From contig NZ_JTDN01000001.1 in assembly GCF_000802385.1 (NCBI RefSeq), forward strand, positions 1,247,501 to 1,311,500: DNA of 64,000 nucleotides, given 5' to 3'. Source of the stretch: Croceibacterium mercuriale. GTDB taxonomy: Bacteria; Pseudomonadota; Alphaproteobacteria; Sphingomonadales; Sphingomonadaceae. How positions within the stretch are numbered: the first letter of the stretch is position 1; each line of letters begins with the position of its first letter. Positions 7,974 to 17,567 of this stretch are shown piece by piece. A program made the translations under genes and the position numbers. The notes under the pieces were generated by a model. That model did no database searches and had not been told where the DNA came from. It saw nothing but the letters and a program-made list of their open reading frames with translations.

Positions 7974-10649
7974 CTAGCCCGCCACCGGCTCGGTCGTGAG
8001 ATGCGCCCGCACGGCATCCAGTGCGGCATGCGCCTGATTGCCGTCCGGACCACCGCCTTGCGCCATGTCCGGGCGTCCACCGCCACCCTTGCCGCCAAGC
8101 GCCTCCACGCCGGCACGCACCAGCTGCACCGCATCGAAGCGGCCAATCAGGTCGTGCGTCACGGCGACCGCAATGGTCGCGCGGCCATCGTTGACCGCGA
8201 CAATCGCCGCCACGCCCGAGCCTAGACGCTGCTTGGCCTGATCCAGCAGGCCGCGCAGATCGCGCGCTTCCAGGCCCGGGATCACCTGACCGGCGAAGCG
8301 AGTGCCGGCGATCTCCTCGTCCGCCGCCGCGCTCGCTGTGTTACCACCGCCGCCGAGTGCCAGCTGCTTCTTCGCCTCGGCCAGCTCGCGCTCCAGCCGA
8401 CGACGTTCCTCCAGCAGCGTTACGACACGGGCCGGCGCCTCCTCGGGCGTTGCCTTGATGGTGGCAGCGATGCTCTTCAGCGCCTCCTCGCGGCCGACCA
8501 CCCAGTTGCGGGCACCCTCACCCGTCAGTGCCTCAATCCGCCGGATGCCCGAGCTGACCGCGCTTTCGCCGATGATGCGGAACAGGCCAATATCGCCCGT
8601 GGCGCTCACATGGACGCCGCCGCATAGTTCGACCGAGTAGGTCCGCCCGCTTGCGTTCCAGTCGGCGCGACCGATGGACAGCACGCGCACTTCCTCGCCA
8701 TACTTCTCGCCGAATAGCGCCATCGCGCCCGCGGCGACCGCATCGTCCGGGCTCATCAGGCGGGTGGTGACCGGCTCGTTGAAGCGGATCTCCGCGTTGA
8801 CCTCTGTCTCCACCGCGGCGAGCTGCGCGGGTGTCAGCGGCTGCGGGTGGGAGAAATCGAAGCGCAGGCGATCAGGCGCCACCAGCGAACCCTTCTGCGT
8901 CACATGGTCACCCAGATGATTGCGCAGCGCAGCATGCAGCAGGTGCGTGGCGGAGTGATTGGCACGGATGGCATCACGCCGCGCGACGTCCACCTGAAGG
9001 TGCAGGTCACTGCCCGTTCGCACCGTACCGGTCACCACCCGGCCGTGCATCGCGTGCAACTTGCCGAGCGGCTTGGCGGTGTCGGTGATCTCGATCAGCA
9101 GGCCGGCATCGCTGGTGGCGGATCCGCTATCGCCCACCTGGCCGCCGCTCTCGCCATAAAACGGCGTCTGATTGGCCAGAACGATGATCTCGTCACCGGC
9201 GGCGGCCTCGGCCACTTCCGCGCCGTCCACGATCAGCGCTACTACCTGACCATCACCCTTGGTGGCGGTATAGCCGGTGAACTCGGTCGCACCGGCGCGT
9301 TCCAGGATGTCGAACCACAACTCGCTGTCCGCAGCCGCGCCCGAGCCCTTCCAGGCAGCGCGGGCCGCCGCCTTCTGCTCCGCCATGGCCGCATCGAACC
9401 CGGCGCGATCGACCGCGATGCCGCGATCGCGCAGCGCGTCCTCGGTCAGGTCATACGGGAACCCGAACGTGTCATACAGGCGGAACGCCGTTGCGCCCGG
9501 CAGGCTGTCACCGCCGGTCAGCCCGCTCGTTGCCTCGTCCAGCAGGCGCAGTCCCTTGTCCAGCGTCTGCCGGAACCGGGTCTCCTCCCGCTCGAGCACT
9601 TCGGTGATCAGTGCCTGCGCGCGGGGCAGTTCGGGGAAGGCCTGACCCATTTCCTGGACCAGTGTCGGCACGATCCGATGCATCAGAGGCTCGCCAGCAC
9701 CCAGCAGATGTGCGTGACGCATGGCGCGTCGCATGATCCGGCGCAGCACATACCCACGACCTTCATTGGCTGGCAGCACGCCGTCCGCGATCAGGAAACT
9801 GGTCGAGCGCAGATGATCGGCGATGATCCGGTGGCTGGCGATGGTCGCATCGTCGGCGCGGGCGCCCACGGCATCCTGGCTGGCGGTGATCAGCGTCCGG
9901 AACGTGTCCGTCTCGAACACATTGTGCACGCCCTGCAGCACGCCCGCGATGCGCTCCAGCCCCATGCCGGTGTCGATGGAGGGACGCGGCAGGTCGGCGA
10001 CGATCTGGTCGGCTTCCTGCAGGTGCTGCATGAACACCAAATTCCAGATCTCGACAAAGCGGTCGCCATCCTCGTCCGGCGATCCTGGGGGACCACCGGC
10101 GATCTCCGGACCGTGATCCCAGAAGATCTCCGAGCACGGGCCACATGGACCATCCGAGCCCATGGCCCAGAAATTGTCCTTGGTGGCGATGCGGATGATG
10201 CGCTCGTCCGGCAGACCGGCGATGCGCCGCCACAGATCGGCCGCCTCGTCATCGGTGTGGTAGACGGTGACGCACAGCCGGTCGGCGGCAAGGCCGAACT
10301 CGCGGGTCACCAGGGCCCAGGCGTGCTCGATCGCCTGTTCCTTGAAGTAGTCGCCGAAGCTGAAATTGCCCAGCATCTCGAACAGGGTCAGGTGCCGCGC
10401 GGTGTAGCCGACATTGTCGAGATCGTTGTGCTTGCCCCCGGCGCGCACGCATTTCTGCGAGGAGGTGGCGCGCGGCGCCGGCGGAGCTTCCAGACCAGTG
10501 AACACGTTCTTGAACGGGACCATGCCCGCATTCACGAACATCAGGCTGGGGTCGTTGTACGGCACCAGCGGAGCCGACGGCACGATCTTGTGATCGTTGC
10601 GCCCGAAGAACTCGAGGAAGGTGCGGCGGATATCGTTGGTGGAGGTCAT
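7974..10649 (-). CDS. alaS: Alanyl-tRNA synthetase
   Basis: The 891-residue protein opens with [24 protein letters not shown], the standard AlaRS N-terminus. The class II aminoacylation core covers about the first 450 residues. The editing domain carries the zinc motif HSATHLLH (near residue 563) and SVELCGGVH (near 675). The C-Ala oligomerisation domain ends with [16 protein letters not shown]. It charges tRNA-Ala and hydrolyses mischarged Ser/Gly-tRNA. Full length for a bacterial enzyme. It lies 106 bases downstream of recA on the same strand, a conserved alphaproteobacterial arrangement. Confidence 0.98.
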   Translation of the reverse strand: MTSTNDIRRTFLEFFGRNDHKIVPSAPLVPYNDPSLMFVNAGMVPFKNVFTGLEAPPAPRATSSQKCVRAGGKHNDLDNVGYTARHLTLFEMLGNFSFGDYFKEQAIEHAWALVTREFGLAADRLCVTVYHTDDEAADLWRRIAGLPDERIIRIATKDNFWAMGSDGPCGPCSEIFWDHGPEIAGGPPGSPDEDGDRFVEIWNLVFMQHLQEADQIVADLPRPSIDTGMGLERIAGVLQGVHNVFETDTFRTLITASQDAVGARADDATIASHRIIADHLRSTSFLIADGVLPANEGRGYVLRRIMRRAMRHAHLLGAGEPLMHRIVPTLVQEMGQAFPELPRAQALITEVLEREETRFRQTLDKGLRLLDEATSGLTGGDSLPGATAFRLYDTFGFPYDLTEDALRDRGIAVDRAGFDAAMAEQKAAARAAWKGSGAAADSELWFDILERAGATEFTGYTATKGDGQVVALIVDGAEVAEAAAGDEIIVLANQTPFYGESGGQVGDSGSATSDAGLLIEITDTAKPLGKLHAMHGRVVTGTVRTGSDLHLQVDVARRDAIRANHSATHLLHAALRNHLGDHVTQKGSLVAPDRLRFDFSHPQPLTPAQLAAVETEVNAEIRFNEPVTTRLMSPDDAVAAGAMALFGEKYGEEVRVLSIGRADWNASGRTYSVELCGGVHVSATGDIGLFRIIGESAVSSGIRRIEALTGEGARNWVVGREEALKSIAATIKATPEEAPARVVTLLEERRRLERELAEAKKQLALGGGGNTASAAADEEIAGTRFAGQVIPGLEARDLRGLLDQAKQRLGSGVAAIVAVNDGRATIAVAVTHDLIGRFDAVQLVRAGVEALGGKGGGGRPDMAQGGGPDGNQAHAALDAVRAHLTTEPVAG

Positions 10650-10755
10650 TGCGCCGCCGGATTAAGCGGCGGAATGGCCGGCGGCAAGCGGGATCAACCT
10701 GCAGGCCGCACCGTGCCGATGCCGCAGGGCGGCACGACACGGCGCGTGAGCTTTC

Positions 10756-11823
10756 TCAGAACTCGGCATCTTCCGCATCGGGGCCGACCATCATCTCCTC
10801 GGCCACCTTGTCGGTCCGGCTGCGGATCGCCGCCTCCAGCTTGTCGCGCAGTTCGGGATTGTCGCGCAGGAAGGTCTTGGCGTTCTCCCGGCCCTGCCCG
10901 ATGCGGACACTGTCATAGGAGAACCAGCTGCCGGACTTCTCCACCAGCCCGGCCTTCACGCCAAGATCCAGGATCTCGCCGATCTTGGACACGCCTTCGC
11001 CGTACATGATGTCAAATTCGACCTGCTTGAACGGAGGGGCAACCTTGTTCTTCACGACCTTCACGCGCGTGGCGTTGCCGACGATCTCGTCACGATCCTT
11101 GATCTGTCCGGTACGGCGGATGTCCAGACGGACCGACGCGTAGAACTTCAGCGCGTTGCCTCCCGTGGTCGTCTCCGGGTTGCCGTACATCACGCCGATC
11201 TTCATGCGCAGCTGGTTGATGAAGATCACCATGCAGCGGCTGCGGCTGATGGAGCCGGTCAGCTTGCGCAGCGACTGCGACATCAATCGTGCCTGCAGGC
11301 CGACATGGCTATCGCCCATCTCGCCCTCGATCTCCGCACGCGGCACCAGGGCGGCGACCGAATCGACCACCAGCACATCGATCGCATTGGATCGCACCAG
11401 CGTATCCACGATCTCCAGCGCCTGCTCGCCCGTATCGGGCTGCGACACGATCAGCTCGTCGATGTTCACGCCCAGCTTCTTGGCATAGACCGGGTCCAGC
11501 GCATGTTCCGCGTCGACGAACGCAGCCGTGCCGCCACCCTTCTGCGCCTCTGCAATGGTGTGCAGGGCCAGCGTCGTCTTGCCGGAGCTTTCCGGGCCAT
11601 AGATCTCGATCACGCGCCCGCGCGGCAAGCCGCCGACGCCTAGCGCGATATCGAGGCCGAGCGAGCCGGTGGAGATCGATTCCACCTGCATCGTTTCCTT
11701 CGAGCCCAGCCGCATGGCCGAGCCCTTGCCGAACGCCCGGTCGATCTGGGCGAGCGCTGCATCCAATGCCTTCTGACGGTCCAAGTTCTTGTCCTTTTCG
11801 ACCAGCTTCAGTTCTGCCGCCAT
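10756..11823 (-). CDS. recA: Recombinase RecA
   Basis: From ATG 11823 the protein has 355 residues, starting [20 protein letters not shown]; the frame is open 23 codons further but that leader is not RecA-like. Walker A is GPESSGKTT (76-84), followed by [10 protein letters not shown], the Walker B strand [21 protein letters not shown], the L2 region with [14 protein letters not shown], and the acidic tail DAEDAEF. RecA polymerises on single-stranded DNA for strand exchange and stimulates LexA self-cleavage. An SOS box 90 bases upstream shows that it is LexA-controlled. alaS follows on the same strand. Confidence 0.99.
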   Translation of the reverse strand: MAAELKLVEKDKNLDRQKALDAALAQIDRAFGKGSAMRLGSKETMQVESISTGSLGLDIALGVGGLPRGRVIEIYGPESSGKTTLALHTIAEAQKGGGTAAFVDAEHALDPVYAKKLGVNIDELIVSQPDTGEQALEIVDTLVRSNAIDVLVVDSVAALVPRAEIEGEMGDSHVGLQARLMSQSLRKLTGSISRSRCMVIFINQLRMKIGVMYGNPETTTGGNALKFYASVRLDIRRTGQIKDRDEIVGNATRVKVVKNKVAPPFKQVEFDIMYGEGVSKIGEILDLGVKAGLVEKSGSWFSYDSVRIGQGRENAKTFLRDNPELRDKLEAAIRSRTDKVAEEMMVGPDAEDAEF

Positions 11824-11889
11824 CCGTGCCTCCGTCAGAACACCCCGCCATGGCAAGCCCTCTTGCAATAGGCTGTGGATGTTTCTGAC

Positions 11890-11927
11890 CATGTATTCGC
11901 TTTGTTCCTTTGGAACAAGTGGCGAAC
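11890..11927 (-). promoter_or_regulatory. recA promoter with alphaproteobacterial LexA (SOS) box
   Basis: On the minus strand GTTC-N7-GTTC (seen on the plus strand as GAAC AAGTGGC GAAC, 11913-11927) matches the SOS box known from Caulobacter and rhizobia. Its proximal half overlaps a plausible -35, TTGTTC (11918-11913), spaced 17 bases from TACATG (11895-11890) as -10. LexA bound here would block the -35. The start codon is about 70 bases further downstream. Confidence 0.75.
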
Positions 11928-11947
11928 AGATAATTTCCTACCCCGTT

Positions 11948-13546
11948 TCAATCCATGCCGGCCACCGGCCGGACGCTCCAGCGCAGCTGTCGGGTGGCAG
12001 CAGCCGGGACAACCAGTTCGGTCACCGTCATGCCGTCCTTCAACCGGGTGTCCCGCAGACCGGCGACCCGCCCGAGTGATGGTCGGTAAACTTCCAGCCG
12101 CACCTGCACGGGCGTGGTCCCGGCATTGCTGATCGTCGCCGCCATCTGCTGGCTGCGACGCCCGGCGCGAACCTGCTGGCAGGTCAGATATACCTGCGTG
12201 CTGGCCGCCAGTGCCACGCCGACCTGCTGCCCCGCCGCTCGGTCGGGCAGGCTTTCCTCTCCGATCAGCAGGTCACCCGCGGCCGTCGGTTCGAACAGGG
12301 TCAGCCCGCCAGACGGCAAGGCGATCCCCAGTCCATGTTCCTGGTCGTTCACCGTCTCCAGCCGCATGTCGAATGGGCGCGCGGTCTCGCTGCCCCAGTC
12401 CGGCAGGCAGGTTGCCCGGTAGACCAGCGTCGCGGCGATCCCGTCGCGCTGGAGGAAGGCGATCTGCTTCTGCCCCCTGGCGGCCACCGTCACCGGCTCC
12501 GGCACCCGGTAGAGCCGCAGGCCCCCAAGTTCCTCCTCCTGCGCGATCATGGCGATACGCGCGCCGGTGACGGTGATGTTGTCCGCTACCGGGGCCGGTG
12601 GTGGTGGTGGTGGTGGAGGTGGGGGTGGCGCCATCGCCTCCATCATCGGCGCGAAGGCACCGATGTCCAATGCCTCGGTACCTTGGGCCGTGCTGCCCAG
12701 CGGATAGCAGGTGAGATTGAGCGGTCGGGCCTGTGGCGGGCTGGCAAGACGACGGAAATCGCTGGTGATGTTCAGCGTGCCGGCCACCACCTGCAGCTCC
12801 GCACCCGGGAAACTCTGCCCATTGTCGTTCAGCAGGGTCAGCCAGCTGGTCAGCCCCAGCCGCACGTCACCCGGACGGTCCGCGACCCGATCGGGCGCAG
12901 CCAGCAGCGCGACATGATGTGCCTGCCAGTCGAACCCCCAGGACAGGTAGGTCAGCTCCACCTCGTAAGTCCCGCCGACGGCATCGGCCGCCTGGATGGA
13001 GAAGACCGGCTGCGGCGAGAGCCCGTCCGGCACCCGGTCGAAGCTCAGCCGCTCCGGCAGGCCCGAACAGCGCACGGCTTCGAACCCTTGCGCGGTCTGC
13101 ACCACCAGCCCGCCATCGGCGCGGGTGCGGATGATGGCGGGTTCCGCCTGTTCGCGCCCGGTGGCCGGGTTCGTGCGGGTGAGCGTCACGCGATTGCCCA
13201 GCGTACCATCCACCAGCGCCGCAGGACCGAGCAGATCGGCATCGCGGTTCTGCTCGACCGGGCCGCCCGGCAGGCCGGTGACGATGGCGCTGACCGCGAT
13301 CATGCCTTCCGCCACACCGGTGAAGCGGATTGTGGACTGCCCGGGCGGCAACGTCACCTGCCGCCGTTCCGTGATCATGGCAAAGCCGCGGGGCCAGCCG
13401 CGGTTCATGGCCGCATCCGGGCTGCGATCAGGATCGCGGTAGATCGTGACGGCATGGGCCAGCGGGGCCGACGCATCCACCACGCTCTGCGCACTGGCGG
13501 GCGCGGCCATGGCCAGCGCCAGCACTCCTCCGATGATCGCGCGCAT
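11948..13546 (-). CDS. Exported DUF4139-type protein with polyproline run and TonB-box-like motif
   Basis: The 532-residue protein has a signal peptide (MRAIIGGVLALAMAAPASAQ) and the beta-rich body of the DUF4139 family (TYEVELTYLSWGFDWQAHHVALL; C-terminal LRWSVRPV). Near residue 306 there are about eleven consecutive prolines followed by DNITVTGARIA, which looks like the TonB box of outer-membrane receptors although this is not a receptor. It lies 24 bases downstream of a related DUF4139 gene and ends about 125 bases before the recA start. DUF4139 proteins are envelope proteins of unknown function, sometimes called mucoidy-inhibitor-like. Periplasmic location is inferred from the signal peptide. 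Confidence 0.8.
   Translation of the reverse strand: MRAIIGGVLALAMAAPASAQSVVDASAPLAHAVTIYRDPDRSPDAAMNRGWPRGFAMITERRQVTLPPGQSTIRFTGVAEGMIAVSAIVTGLPGGPVEQNRDADLLGPAALVDGTLGNRVTLTRTNPATGREQAEPAIIRTRADGGLVVQTAQGFEAVRCSGLPERLSFDRVPDGLSPQPVFSIQAADAVGGTYEVELTYLSWGFDWQAHHVALLAAPDRVADRPGDVRLGLTSWLTLLNDNGQSFPGAELQVVAGTLNITSDFRRLASPPQARPLNLTCYPLGSTAQGTEALDIGAFAPMMEAMAPPPPPPPPPPPAPVADNITVTGARIAMIAQEEELGGLRLYRVPEPVTVAARGQKQIAFLQRDGIAATLVYRATCLPDWGSETARPFDMRLETVNDQEHGLGIALPSGGLTLFEPTAAGDLLIGEESLPDRAAGQQVGVALAASTQVYLTCQQVRAGRRSQQMAATISNAGTTPVQVRLEVYRPSLGRVAGLRDTRLKDGMTVTELVVPAAATRQLRWSVRPVAGMD
12597..12630. repeat. (GGT)n-type microsatellite encoding polyproline
   Basis: Six perfect GGT units followed by degenerate GGA/GGT/GGG units. 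Read on the minus strand they encode the proline run of the DUF4139 protein. Because the unit is three bases, slippage would change the run length without breaking the frame. Confidence 0.7.
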
Positions 13547-13570
13547 GGCGTGCCCCCCGCGTGCCGCGGA

Positions 13571-15085
13571 TCAGTAGCGGGTTTCGTAGGTGACGGTCAC
13601 ATCCGCCCGCCCGTTCGCGGGCACGGGCACGACATGGAGCCGCCGATCGGCATCGAGCTGCCGCCCCATGACGCTTTCCTGCACCGCACGCGTGTCGTTC
13701 AGCCACCAGTTGTTCGACAGGCCGCTCTGCAGCAGGTCGACCTCCACCGGCTGCGAACGGGCGTTGGTCAGGGTGTAGCGCATCGTCGTGCGCCAGTATT
13801 CCACCGCCTGCTCCACCGTCGCCGTGCTGGTGCTGCCATCATCCTGCGTCACGCGGTACCGGGCGCTGGCCGCGAACTCACCGGCGGAAATCCGCTCCCG
13901 CGCGGTCACCTGCGCCTCGACGGTTATGTCGAACGCCTCTCCGGTGGTCAGGCCCAGCTGGCTGCCGGCCGGGCTGTGGCGGACCTGGTCCTCGCCGATG
14001 AATTGCGGGTTGCCGGCCTGGTCACGCTGGTAGAAGCGTACTGTTCCGGCCGGCAGCGCATCGCCCAGGCCGGTTTCGGGCCCGGCCGCCCCGGTGCTGA
14101 ACTGGATCAGGCTGGTGGCGTTCACGGGCGCCTCGTCACTGGTCAGCCAGGGCACCTCCCGGAAGAAGGCCCGGCGCGCCGGAACACCCTGCACGTCCAG
14201 GAAACTGACCTGCTTGGTCTGGTTGCTGGCGATGGTGGTCGGCTGCGCCAGGGGATAGAGGTAATAATCACCCACCCTCTCCCGCTGGGCACTGCCGGTA
14301 CCCGGCTGGAATGGCGCGACCCCAGCCCTGCGCGTCGGGCCATACTGCGGCTGGCCCGTTCCGGGAGATCCGGCGACCAGCAATGTGCGGGCATTGCTGA
14401 AGGTCGTGCCGGTCTGGTTGTTCAGCGTGATCCAGCCCTGCATCGCCATCGTGCCGGCCGCCTCGTCGAACAGGGCCACATAATCGGCATTCCACGCCAG
14501 CCCTGTGGTGAGATAACGAATAGCGACAGGCCGGCTGCCGGCGGCCGTGCTGTCTACCGTGACCGACAGGGTCGGCCGGGCGCGCAGGTTGGGCGGCACC
14601 TCGTCGAAGATCACCCGCACAGGCAGGCCATCGTCACGCAACACCTCGATCCGCTCGCCGATCTGCACCACCACGCCGCCGGCGGTGGATAGGACCGTCG
14701 CCCGCTCCCGCACCTCCGCGCCGGTGCCCGGATTGGTGCGGATCAGCGTGACCGGACGCCCGACCGCCTTCTCCATCAGGCTGCCGGGCGTCAGCAGGTC
14801 GAAATCGAAATTCTGCTCCACGATCCCGGCATCCGCCGTCGCGAAGCCCAGCGTCTCCGGCCGGATGCGGGCGGACACGTCAGGCAGGACGACCGTGCTG
14901 CGGCCGCGGGGAATCGCGAGCTGGCGAACGTCCTGCACCAGCGCCTGATCGTTGTTGTAGATGGTGACCGAGACATCGCCCTGCGCGCTTGCGCCCAGCG
15001 GCATGGTGGCGTCCTGCGCCTGTACGGGCATGGCCGCGGCGAGCAGCAGGCCGGCACAGGCGATCGATCCCTCACGATGCAGCAT
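13571..15085 (-). CDS. Exported DUF4139-type protein
   Basis: From ATG 15085, preceded by GGGGGA, the protein has 504 residues; an in-frame GTG at 15100 is less likely. It has a signal peptide (MLHREGSIACAGLLLAAAMPVQAQ) and then a beta-rich envelope domain (DVSVTIYNNDQALVQDVR at the mature N-terminus, TTGLAWNADYVALFDEAAGT in the middle, C-terminal GRADVTVTYETRY). This is the ordinary DUF4139 layout, clearly related to the next gene downstream but without its polyproline insert. Function unknown; envelope-associated by signal peptide. It starts 34 bases after the cckA stop and may share that transcript. Confidence 0.82.
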   Translation of the reverse strand: MLHREGSIACAGLLLAAAMPVQAQDATMPLGASAQGDVSVTIYNNDQALVQDVRQLAIPRGRSTVVLPDVSARIRPETLGFATADAGIVEQNFDFDLLTPGSLMEKAVGRPVTLIRTNPGTGAEVRERATVLSTAGGVVVQIGERIEVLRDDGLPVRVIFDEVPPNLRARPTLSVTVDSTAAGSRPVAIRYLTTGLAWNADYVALFDEAAGTMAMQGWITLNNQTGTTFSNARTLLVAGSPGTGQPQYGPTRRAGVAPFQPGTGSAQRERVGDYYLYPLAQPTTIASNQTKQVSFLDVQGVPARRAFFREVPWLTSDEAPVNATSLIQFSTGAAGPETGLGDALPAGTVRFYQRDQAGNPQFIGEDQVRHSPAGSQLGLTTGEAFDITVEAQVTARERISAGEFAASARYRVTQDDGSTSTATVEQAVEYWRTTMRYTLTNARSQPVEVDLLQSGLSNNWWLNDTRAVQESVMGRQLDADRRLHVVPVPANGRADVTVTYETRY

Positions 15086-15119
15086 TCCGGCATCCCCCAC
15101 TGGCGCCGCGCCCGACGAA

Positions 15120-17567
15120 TCAGCGTGCGGCGATCACCTGCCCCACCTTGGCGGCAATCTGCGCAACATTGAAGGGCTTGGCCAGGAAGTGCAGGTCGGG
15201 CTCGTCGATCTCGCTGCGCAGCTGGGCCTCGGCATAGCCGGACATGAACAGGACCGGCATGTCGGGCACCATCGTGCGGATGGCGCGGACCATGGCCGGG
15301 CCATCCATCACCGGCATCACCACGTCGCTCACCACCATGTCGAACGGCTGCCCTGCCGCCAGCGCGTTGCGCAGCTGCTCCAGGCCCTCCTCGCCATCGC
15401 CGGCGGTCACGACCTCATGCCCGGCGCGCAGCAGGGCGCGCTGCGCCACCAGGCGCACCATGTCCTCGTCCTCCACCAGCAGGATGCGCGCGCCGCCCGA
15501 CCAGTCGCCGCTGCCGGCCAGCTCCGGCTCTGGCGGCGGCGCGGCGAGCCGGTCGAGCTCCTCCGCGGTGGCACGGTGCACGGGGAGGAAGATGGTGAAG
15601 CGCGCGCCCTTGGCCGATCCTGGCCCGGTGGCCAGCCCGGCCACATTGTCGGCGAAGATGAACCCGCCGGACTGCTTCACGATGCCATAGACCGTGGACA
15701 GGCCGAGTCCGGTGCCCTTCCCCTGCTCCTTCGTGGTGAAGAACGGCTCGAAGATCTTGGGCAGATGCTGTTCGGGGATGCCGCCGCCATCATCTTCCGC
15801 GATCAGCGCGGTATATTCGCCGGGCGGGATGATCTGGCTGTCCATGCGGGCGATGTCCGCCGCACTGATCCGCCTTGTGGTGAAGCTCAGCGTGCCGCGC
15901 GCCTGATCGCCGCGCCGGGCCTGGATCGCATCGCGCGCGTTCACCGCCAGATTGACGATCACCTGCTCCAGCTGCCGCGGATCTGCGCGCACCACGCCCA
16001 GATCGCGGTCGTGCCGCACCTCCAGCGTGATGTGCACGCCCAGCAGGCGCTTCAGCAGCTGGCTCACCTCGGCCAGCACGTCGGGCAGCTGCAGCACCTG
16101 CGGCTGCAGCGTCTGCTGGCGGGAGAAGGCGAGCAGCTGCCGTGTCAGGGAAGCGGCGCGGTTGGCATCCGCCTTGATCTGCTGGATCTCGCCATAATCG
16201 CTGTCGCCGGGCAGGTGCCGCATCAGCATCAGGTCGCACTGCCCGATGATGGAAGTCAGTACATTGTTGAAATCGTGCGCCACGCCGCCCGCCAGCTGGC
16301 CGATCGCCTGCATCTTGCTGGCCTGCGCCACCTGCCGCTTGAGCCGGCTCTGCTCCGTGCTGTCGATCAGCGACAGCAGCACCGCCGCCTCGCCCAGCCC
16401 GCGGACACCCGCCAGCCCCAGCGTGACCGGTTCCTCGGGCCCGGAGCGCAGGCGTACGGTGATCTCGTCCGACGTGGGGGTGCCCTGCCCATGGCGGCGC
16501 ACCCCGGCGGACAGCTCCGCCTTGTCCTGCCGCACCACCAGGTCGGTAGGATAGGTCGGCAACGGCTGTCCCTGCACACCAGCCGCGCGGGCGAAGGCGG
16601 GATTGGCGAACAGCAGCCGTCCGTCACGGTCCGCCACCGCCAGGCCCAGCGGCAGCGATGCCAGCACCGCCTGCAGCTGCGCTGCCTGATCGGCCGGTTC
16701 CGTGCCCCAGCCGGCAAGCTGCGCGCCGGCATCGACCAGCAGCACCAGCGTTCCGCCGCCGTCGCCCAGCGGCGCGGACACCATCGCCTGCGGGCGGCCG
16801 TCGCGTCCCTCCCGGGCGAAGTAGATCCGCTCCCGCTCGTCGGCGCGCAGCAGGGTGGCGAGTTCCTGCCCTGCCAGATTGGCTTCCGCATCGCCCGCAG
16901 CCCGGGCCGCAAAACCGTGCGTCACGGCGGCAAGGGCACCATCATGTGCCACCAGCGCGGCCTCGATGCCGGCGGTGGACAGCAACTGGCCCATGCCGCC
17001 GGCCAGCTGATCGGCCAGGGCTGCCGCCGGATCGGTCGGTTCGGCCGGATGGAAGCGCCAGATCAGGTGATCCTCGCCCACGCCGGTGCGTCGGACGCTG
17101 GCCGTCCAGCTGCCGTTCCGGCCGGTCACCGCGACAGGGCCGCCGGAACCGTCACGCCATGCCGTGCGGATTGCGGCGCCAAGCGCGTCCACCTGCGCCT
17201 CTTCCAGGGGGACGCGCGGCGGGGCGATCGTGGCGCCGAACGCGGTTACATAGATGGTATTGGCGCAGACCAGCCGATTGGCCCGGTCGGTGATGGCGAT
17301 GGCAGCGCCGCTCTGCGCGCCGTCCACCTCGATCGCGCCCCCCGTGACGGACCAGTCCGGCAGCAGCACTTCGCCCGCGGCCGGCTGGTCCAGCCTTCGG
17401 CGCAGCAGCAGCCAGGCCAGGACGCCCAGCGTCAGCAGGCCGCCGGCATAGGCCGCCAGCAGCAACAGGCTGCCGGTAGCATGGTTCAGCAGGGCGAGGC
17501 TGGCCGCGACAGCCGCCGCGAGCGCCAGCCCTTCGCCGACGGTCAGGCGGGCACGGCCCTCGCTCAA
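15120..17567 (-). CDS. cckA: Hybrid histidine kinase CckA
   Basis: A TTG start at 17567 overlaps the DUF2062 stop by 4 bases (TTGA) and gives 815 residues; the frame is open further to 18020 but only antisense to the DUF2062 gene. Two hydrophobic helices occur in about the first 75 residues, then PAS-like sensing regions (VLASLPLGLAVADRDGRLLF), a HisKA helix with the phospho-His in GVAHDFNNVLTSIIGQ, an HATPase (NLAVNARDAI, FEPFFTTKEQGKGTGLGLS) and a C-terminal receiver (LLVEDEDMVR, phospho-Asp in VVSDVVMPVMDG). In alphaproteobacteria CckA feeds phosphate through ChpT to CtrA and CpdR to control the cell cycle, motility and GTA expression. Start choice is less certain than identity. Confidence 0.9.
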   Translation of the reverse strand: MSEGRARLTVGEGLALAAAVAASLALLNHATGSLLLLAAYAGGLLTLGVLAWLLLRRRLDQPAAGEVLLPDWSVTGGAIEVDGAQSGAAIAITDRANRLVCANTIYVTAFGATIAPPRVPLEEAQVDALGAAIRTAWRDGSGGPVAVTGRNGSWTASVRRTGVGEDHLIWRFHPAEPTDPAAALADQLAGGMGQLLSTAGIEAALVAHDGALAAVTHGFAARAAGDAEANLAGQELATLLRADERERIYFAREGRDGRPQAMVSAPLGDGGGTLVLLVDAGAQLAGWGTEPADQAAQLQAVLASLPLGLAVADRDGRLLFANPAFARAAGVQGQPLPTYPTDLVVRQDKAELSAGVRRHGQGTPTSDEITVRLRSGPEEPVTLGLAGVRGLGEAAVLLSLIDSTEQSRLKRQVAQASKMQAIGQLAGGVAHDFNNVLTSIIGQCDLMLMRHLPGDSDYGEIQQIKADANRAASLTRQLLAFSRQQTLQPQVLQLPDVLAEVSQLLKRLLGVHITLEVRHDRDLGVVRADPRQLEQVIVNLAVNARDAIQARRGDQARGTLSFTTRRISAADIARMDSQIIPPGEYTALIAEDDGGGIPEQHLPKIFEPFFTTKEQGKGTGLGLSTVYGIVKQSGGFIFADNVAGLATGPGSAKGARFTIFLPVHRATAEELDRLAAPPPEPELAGSGDWSGGARILLVEDEDMVRLVAQRALLRAGHEVVTAGDGEEGLEQLRNALAAGQPFDMVVSDVVMPVMDGPAMVRAIRTMVPDMPVLFMSGYAEAQLRSEIDEPDLHFLAKPFNVAQIAAKVGQVIAAR

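Noticed and set aside
10712-10736. CGTGCCG...CGGCACG inverted repeat after recA
   Set aside because: Long 11-base loop and no T-run; too weak to call a terminator.
8847-11009. Long plus-strand frame over alaS (720 codons)
   Set aside because: Antisense to a certain gene; amino-acid composition (Gln/His/Arg/Gly rich) is typical of high-GC shadow frames.
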